Assembly: GCA_031269535.1 (NCBI GenBank)
Contig: JAISZA010000244.1
Span: 1-37,056 of the forward strand
Source of the DNA: Tannerellaceae bacterium
GTDB lineage: Bacteria > Bacteroidota > Bacteroidia > Bacteroidales > Tannerellaceae
DNA length: 37,056 nucleotides
Reading direction: 5' to 3'
This document shows positions 33,352-37,056 of the stretch, in pieces; positions within the stretch are counted from its first letter, which is position 1; every line of letters begins with the position of its first letter. Made by a program: the position numbers and the translations under genes. Under the pieces are notes generated by a model, which was not told the origin of the DNA, made no database searches, and saw only the letters and a list, made by a program, of their open reading frames with translations.

Positions 33352-34332
33352 ATGAAAAAACAATTTATTTTTTATTTTATTCCTTTTATTTTCATTGTAT
33401 CGTCGTGTCAATCGACCGGGACTTTCAAATTAGTCTTACTACCCGATACGCAAAACTATTCAGCAGCATATCCCGAAATATTCAAAGCACAAACGGAATG
33501 GATCGCTGATAATGCCCGTGAGATCGCATTCGTTCTGCACCAGGGAGATATAACCGATAATAATATCGATGAACAATGGCAGAATGCAAGAGCTGCTTTG
33601 ACTGTACTGGACGGGAAAGTGCCTTATACAGTCGTCACCGGAAATCATGACATCGGAGACCCCAATAAAAATTCGAATATCCGTAAGTCGGAACTTTTCA
33701 ATAATTACTTCCCATACGAAAAGTATAGCCAAATGAAGCACTTTCAGGGTGCATTTGAAACCGGATATATGGATAATGTTTACCATACTTTCAGGGCTGG
33801 GGGTACAGACTGGCTTATCCTCTCTCTGGAATTCGGGCCGAGGAATAAGGTATTGGACTGGGCAAAAGAGGTTATAGAGAAACATCCCCGGCACAAAATC
33901 ATTATCAATACACATGCATATATGTATTCGGACAATACCCGTATGAGTATCCATAAGAATCATTTCTGGGTTCCACAAAGCTATGGATTAGGCTCTGATA
34001 CGGGAGAAGATGCAGTCAATGACGCGGAAATGATGTGGGAAAAACTTGTAAGCAAATACCCCAATATACTACTCGTTTTCAGCGGGCATGTATTGCATAG
34101 TGGAACAGGTAAGCTAATAAGCCAGGGAGTACATGGAAATAAGGTATATCAGATGCTGGCAAATTACCAGACCGGTGTAGAGGGAAGTGAAAAGGGAGGA
34201 AATGGCTTTTTGCGCATGCTTACCATAGATACTAAAAAGAAAGAAATCCGGGTGCAAAGCTATTCTCCTTATATAGATTCATATAAAACAGAAGATTCAC
34301 AAGAATTTGTATTTAAGGATGTGGAATTTTAG
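33352..34332 (+). CDS. Calcineurin-like metallophosphoesterase lipoprotein
   Basis: A 326-residue protein with lipobox Cys19 (IVSSC), so exported and lipid-anchored. The metallophosphoesterase motifs are PDTQNY (Asp32, with Gln34 in place of the usual His of DxH), GDITDNN (Asp66), GNHD (97-100), IINTHAY, and SGHVLHSG near residue 245. The DxQ form is known in a subgroup of secreted phosphoesterases. It likely hydrolyses a phospho-mono- or diester in the periplasm or at the surface; the substrate is unknown. It stands alone, with its own promoter. Confidence 0.9.
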   Translation: MKKQFIFYFIPFIFIVSSCQSTGTFKLVLLPDTQNYSAAYPEIFKAQTEWIADNAREIAFVLHQGDITDNNIDEQWQNARAALTVLDGKVPYTVVTGNHDIGDPNKNSNIRKSELFNNYFPYEKYSQMKHFQGAFETGYMDNVYHTFRAGGTDWLILSLEFGPRNKVLDWAKEVIEKHPRHKIIINTHAYMYSDNTRMSIHKNHFWVPQSYGLGSDTGEDAVNDAEMMWEKLVSKYPNILLVFSGHVLHSGTGKLISQGVHGNKVYQMLANYQTGVEGSEKGGNGFLRMLTIDTKKKEIRVQSYSPYIDSYKTEDSQEFVFKDVEF

Positions 34333-34530
34333 TGCAACAGCATACGGCAAGCTCCCCCAGGTCCGATTTGATATTTTGGTATTTAAGAATTGAATAGGGT
34401 GCATTTGACTACGTCGATTTTCAATTCAAAATGTCGCATTGTCATTTGCGAAGGAACAAAATGCTACCTTTAGTTTGTCATATAAGAAAAATAGCAAATG
34501 CGCTTAATGTTAAAATAAACGATTTATTTA

Positions 34531-35229
34531 ATGGAAATTAGAGAATACGAGAATCTTATCATATCAAAACTAAAAGATGTTGTAGATTCAATTATAATAA
34601 ATAATCCTGAGTTAAATATATCAGCAAAAGCAAGAGCCGGAGCTGAGATCAGTGATTGGCTGGAAGAAAAATTTGTGGAGCTGACACAAAATCATGATTA
34701 TTTTGAAAACTCAGAATCTGCACCCAAAGGAAGCACAAAAAATCCTTGGGATGCAAGAACTGTTTTCAAATGGAATGACATTAGAGAAGAGATATGGATT
34801 GACTTTAAAGCTTTTAAAATTACAAGTGCTGATAGTAATCCAGATATTGGTACCCCCAATAAAATCTTTAAATTAATCAGAGAAGGGAATTTTTACCATG
34901 CATTTATCCATGTATTTTATCAATCTAAAGGGAATGGTTTAGAATTTGTCAATTACAATGATAGTTATTCAAAATTATATTTCATCAAAGACATTAGTTC
35001 AACATTCAGAAGAAATCCCAAAAATCAACTTCAGGTCAATATCTCATCACCTACTGAATATAGAACAAGAGAAGATTTTATAAAACTGCTTATAAAAAAG
35101 ATCAAAGAAAGCCATATAAGACAAATCGAAATATCCAATAGAGCATTAAAAGAAATAGACCAAACAGAAAGCAAGCTTATTGAGGCAAATAAGAAATCAG
35201 AGGAAAAGCTGATTAAAAAGATTCAATAG
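34531..35229 (+). CDS. Probable type II restriction endonuclease, PD-(D/E)XK fold
   Basis: A 232-residue soluble protein, not recognised at family level. A PD-(D/E)XK-like set can be seen: Glu39 in AGAEISDWLEEKF, Asp74 in NPWDAR, then Asp91 and Lys93 in EEIWIDFKAFK. The C-terminus (about 195-232) is a Lys/Glu-rich helix. Function is inferred from this motif set and from the adjoining methyltransferase gene, with which it overlaps tail-to-tail by 17 bp. The gene is extremely AT-rich (11 G+C of 60 at 34561-34620), unlike the genes to its left, which suggests transfer. The 198-bp gap before it holds no clear promoter match; TACCTTTA at 34465-34472 is one base off the -7 box. Confidence 0.7.
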   Translation: MEIREYENLIISKLKDVVDSIIINNPELNISAKARAGAEISDWLEEKFVELTQNHDYFENSESAPKGSTKNPWDARTVFKWNDIREEIWIDFKAFKITSADSNPDIGTPNKIFKLIREGNFYHAFIHVFYQSKGNGLEFVNYNDSYSKLYFIKDISSTFRRNPKNQLQVNISSPTEYRTREDFIKLLIKKIKESHIRQIEISNRALKEIDQTESKLIEANKKSEEKLIKKIQ

Positions 35230-36928
35230 ACTTCTGTATTGTTCTGATTTCATCTTTATTCATATCAAAAGCAGAATATATAAGATGATTAATCTCACAT
35301 ATTCTGCTTTCTGTATTTTTGTTTTGGTATATCTCTTCAACAATACCTGTTATTTTCTTTCTTAAATTCGTATCGGTTGGGATGGGTAATGTATATAAGT
35401 CCGACACCTTAATTTGTGGTTGCTTACCCTTTGAATATCTGATAATATTCATTTGCTGAGCATAGAATGTGGCTATATCAGAATTGAAATAGCCGCAAAG
35501 AAATTTCAGAAAATCTGTTTGATAAGTATCATTCCCTCTTAAAGAGAAGACATAAAGACTGTTATTTGCCGCACTTGGCCATTCGTCATAGGATGCTATA
35601 ATTTCTTTTGCAGATTGTCTGATATAAATTTTCGGATTATCGTATATTACAGTTTCTCCAAGCCCCAATCTCTTCTTATTTTTTATTCCTTTTTGCGTCA
35701 ATTCTTCTCTCAGCCTATCATTTATATCATTCTGAAGAGTCTTATTATAGTGAAAATATTTTGAATATTGTAAATCTGCAAATTTTGCAGACAAACCTTT
35801 AGAACCCTGATAATAAGGATATACCCTGGAGCCAAAATCTTTCTTTTCTTCATTAAACACAAAAACAGATTCCATATCCAGTAACATTACACACGTTCTG
35901 AGATTTTTATTTGGATACAGTTCCTTTAATTGTGGAAATTTAAATGACGATATTTTATTAATAATATTGAGTTTTTCGGTAGAGCCATTAAATCTGAATC
36001 TGTATTGATCTGCTGGATTCATCCATTGCTTTTGATCTACAAGTATAACTTCATTTGTTTCTGAATTGATTATTTCAACAAAATTACTGCTTACTTTTTC
36101 TTTCTGAATTGTAAGAATTAACTGTCCGCTAACTACATCAAAACAGCTTATATTGATTTCTATACTTATTATTTTTGTGTGTAAAAGTAAAAACTTTCTT
36201 GTGTATTCATACGCAGTTTCAAAAAAAGAGAGGTCGATAATAAAGCTTAGAATCCCACCTTCTTTTAAGAAATCAACTGAATGTTCAATAAATAGCATGA
36301 CATAATTGATTTTCCCGTTTTTCAAAGTCTCAGGGAACTGAGAGTAATTAGTCAGATAATAAATTCTCTGAATCTCATTTTTCTTCCGATCCCGTCTGCC
36401 ATAAAGTGATACATAAGGAGGATTTCCTATGATATAATCTATCTCATTCAATATATTTTTTAAGGGGCTAATAAAAATATCATCCGGGAACAAATCATTT
36501 TGTTTAACCATGATTCGTTTTGTAAAATCATAAACAAATCCATTAAATCTACCTTTATAGTCTATTCCAAATCTGTTCTTAAACCAAGCCGAAATATTCG
36601 CTCTGGTTTGCCCGACCATATCTTTTTCAATATCAATAAAGAAAACAGAGTTTTCAATAAAGCTATAAGCTTTATCAACATCACAATATCTTAAAATCTT
36701 TTCAAGTAAACGGATTATAAAGATACCATTTCCACAAGAGGGTTCTAAAAATTTTTTGTTCAGAATATATGCATCATCAAAGTTGATGTTTGCCAAAATT
36801 TTATCTACAACACGAATATCATTTGTAAAAAAAACACCAAAATCTTTTTTATAAGAATCAGAGAATTCACTTTCCAAATTCTTTTGTTTATATATAATGC
36901 TCTGTGAATCCATGTCTGTCATACCCAT
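35213..36928 (-). CDS. N6-adenine DNA methyltransferase, gamma class with target-recognition domain
   Basis: 571 residues from the ATG at 36928. Motif I is FLEPSCGNGIFIIRL (about 61-75) for S-adenosylmethionine binding; motif IV is IIGNPPYVSLYG (about 167-178), the NPPY of adenine methyltransferases. The C-terminal half is a target-recognition domain (AANNSLYVFSLRG; LCGYFNSDIATFYAQ; LYTLPIP). The order resembles M.TaqI/Eco57I-type enzymes, and it should protect the site cut by the neighbouring endonuclease. The frame is open to an ATG at 36982, but that start would overlap the end of the upstream gene (stop at 36951-36953) and include the -7 box at 36938-36945, so a start at 36928, 36922 or 36913 is preferred. 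Confidence 0.9.
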   Translation of the reverse strand: MGMTDMDSQSIIYKQKNLESEFSDSYKKDFGVFFTNDIRVVDKILANINFDDAYILNKKFLEPSCGNGIFIIRLLEKILRYCDVDKAYSFIENSVFFIDIEKDMVGQTRANISAWFKNRFGIDYKGRFNGFVYDFTKRIMVKQNDLFPDDIFISPLKNILNEIDYIIGNPPYVSLYGRRDRKKNEIQRIYYLTNYSQFPETLKNGKINYVMLFIEHSVDFLKEGGILSFIIDLSFFETAYEYTRKFLLLHTKIISIEINISCFDVVSGQLILTIQKEKVSSNFVEIINSETNEVILVDQKQWMNPADQYRFRFNGSTEKLNIINKISSFKFPQLKELYPNKNLRTCVMLLDMESVFVFNEEKKDFGSRVYPYYQGSKGLSAKFADLQYSKYFHYNKTLQNDINDRLREELTQKGIKNKKRLGLGETVIYDNPKIYIRQSAKEIIASYDEWPSAANNSLYVFSLRGNDTYQTDFLKFLCGYFNSDIATFYAQQMNIIRYSKGKQPQIKVSDLYTLPIPTDTNLRKKITGIVEEIYQNKNTESRICEINHLIYSAFDMNKDEIRTIQKSIESF

Positions 36929-36937
36929 TTTAGTATG

Positions 36938-36945
36938 CAAATATA
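36938..36945 (-). promoter_or_regulatory. -7 box for the methyltransferase gene
   Basis: The minus strand reads TATATTTG, a TAnnTTTG match. Transcription would begin near 36932, which leaves almost no leader for a start at 36928 and about 20 bases for a start at 36913 (MDSQSI). Confidence 0.5.
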
Positions 36946-36950
36946 GGTAT

Positions 36951-37056
36951 TTATTTCGGTATGCTGAAATCCTTATCGGCAAATAAGGCGGCTAAGCCTG
37001 ATATCTGTTTATACCGGAGCACTTCGTCTTTATCCATGCCTATATGCTTCATAATC
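36951..37056 (-). CDS. C-terminal end of an upstream gene, possibly ParB-like (partial)
   Basis: Reading in from the right edge on the minus strand gives 34 residues and a stop at 36951-36953: MKHIGMDKDEVLRYKQ, then ISGLAALFADKDFSIPK. The sequence has clear coding character and resembles from memory the end of ParB-domain proteins in which a MxxDEVLRxKQ helix precedes an LF..REFS ending. The family call is tentative because the catalytic domain is outside the window. It lies 22 bp before the methyltransferase start. Confidence 0.6.
   Translation of the reverse strand, partial: IMKHIGMDKDEVLRYKQISGLAALFADKDFSIPK

Noticed and set aside
33460-33978. 172-codon minus-strand open frame
   Set aside because: Antisense to the metallophosphoesterase gene, with no recognisable motif.
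36929-36982. Longer N-terminus for the methyltransferase
   Set aside because: It would run over the -7 box and the end of the upstream gene in another frame.
1-37056. Transposon, prophage or tRNA-linked integration site
   Set aside because: No transposase, integrase, terminal inverted repeats, tRNA cloverleaf or att-like duplication was found on reading either strand; the mobile origin of the restriction pair rests only on composition.

Overview
The window looks like chromosome of a Bacteroidales bacterium (Bacteroides/Parabacteroides type). The evidence is a SusC/SusD pair, a FecR anti-sigma with an ECF sigma factor, many lipoproteins, Nudix and SWIM-SNF2 genes of Bacteroidetes type, and several matches to the Bacteroidetes -7 promoter box TAnnTTTG. 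No rRNA, tRNA, transposase or CRISPR array was seen.

Region 1 (1-22133, all minus strand) is one polysaccharide utilization locus (PUL). In transcription order it holds: ECF sigma factor, FecR anti-sigma, SusC with an N-terminal STN signalling domain, SusD, a DUF3823 lipoprotein, a tandem beta-helix/beta-propeller protein, a GH9 lipoprotein, a second copy of the beta-helix/beta-propeller protein, a GH50-like (agarase-related) lipoprotein, and a DUF5107-TPR protein that runs off the left edge. The probable logic is that ligand passing through SusC signals to FecR, FecR releases the sigma factor, and the locus is induced. A strong terminator-like hairpin (13721-13758) sits between the SusCD/DUF3823 genes and the enzymes. 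A second hairpin plus a -7 box sits between fecR and susC. The paired beta-helix proteins resemble the two-helix layout of GH55 beta-1,3-glucanases, but the substrate cannot be read from sequence.

Region 2 (22134-24359) is a scar-like junction. It holds a frameshifted C-terminal piece of another ECF sigma factor, a C-terminal piece of a short-chain dehydrogenase, an intact AraC-type regulator, and an exact-period 41-bp tandem array (about 12 units) filling the space between two convergent genes. Each typical unit of the array contains two different inverted repeats.

Region 3 (24360-34332) is housekeeping-like: a Nudix hydrolase translationally coupled to a SWIM-SNF2 helicase; a divergent two-component system whose kinase has almost no sensor domain; a GT51 peptidoglycan glycosyltransferase with a long AsmA-like N-terminal half; a threonine-dehydrogenase-type SDR; and a lipoprotein metallophosphoesterase.

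Region 4 (34531-37056) is a very AT-rich restriction-modification module. It has a probable PD-(D/E)XK endonuclease and an N6-adenine methyltransferase in tail-to-tail overlap, and beyond the methyltransferase the last 34 residues of another gene. Base composition differs sharply along the window: I counted 42 G+C in 60 bases at 9001-9060 (GH9 gene) and 11 in 60 at 34561-34620 (restriction gene).
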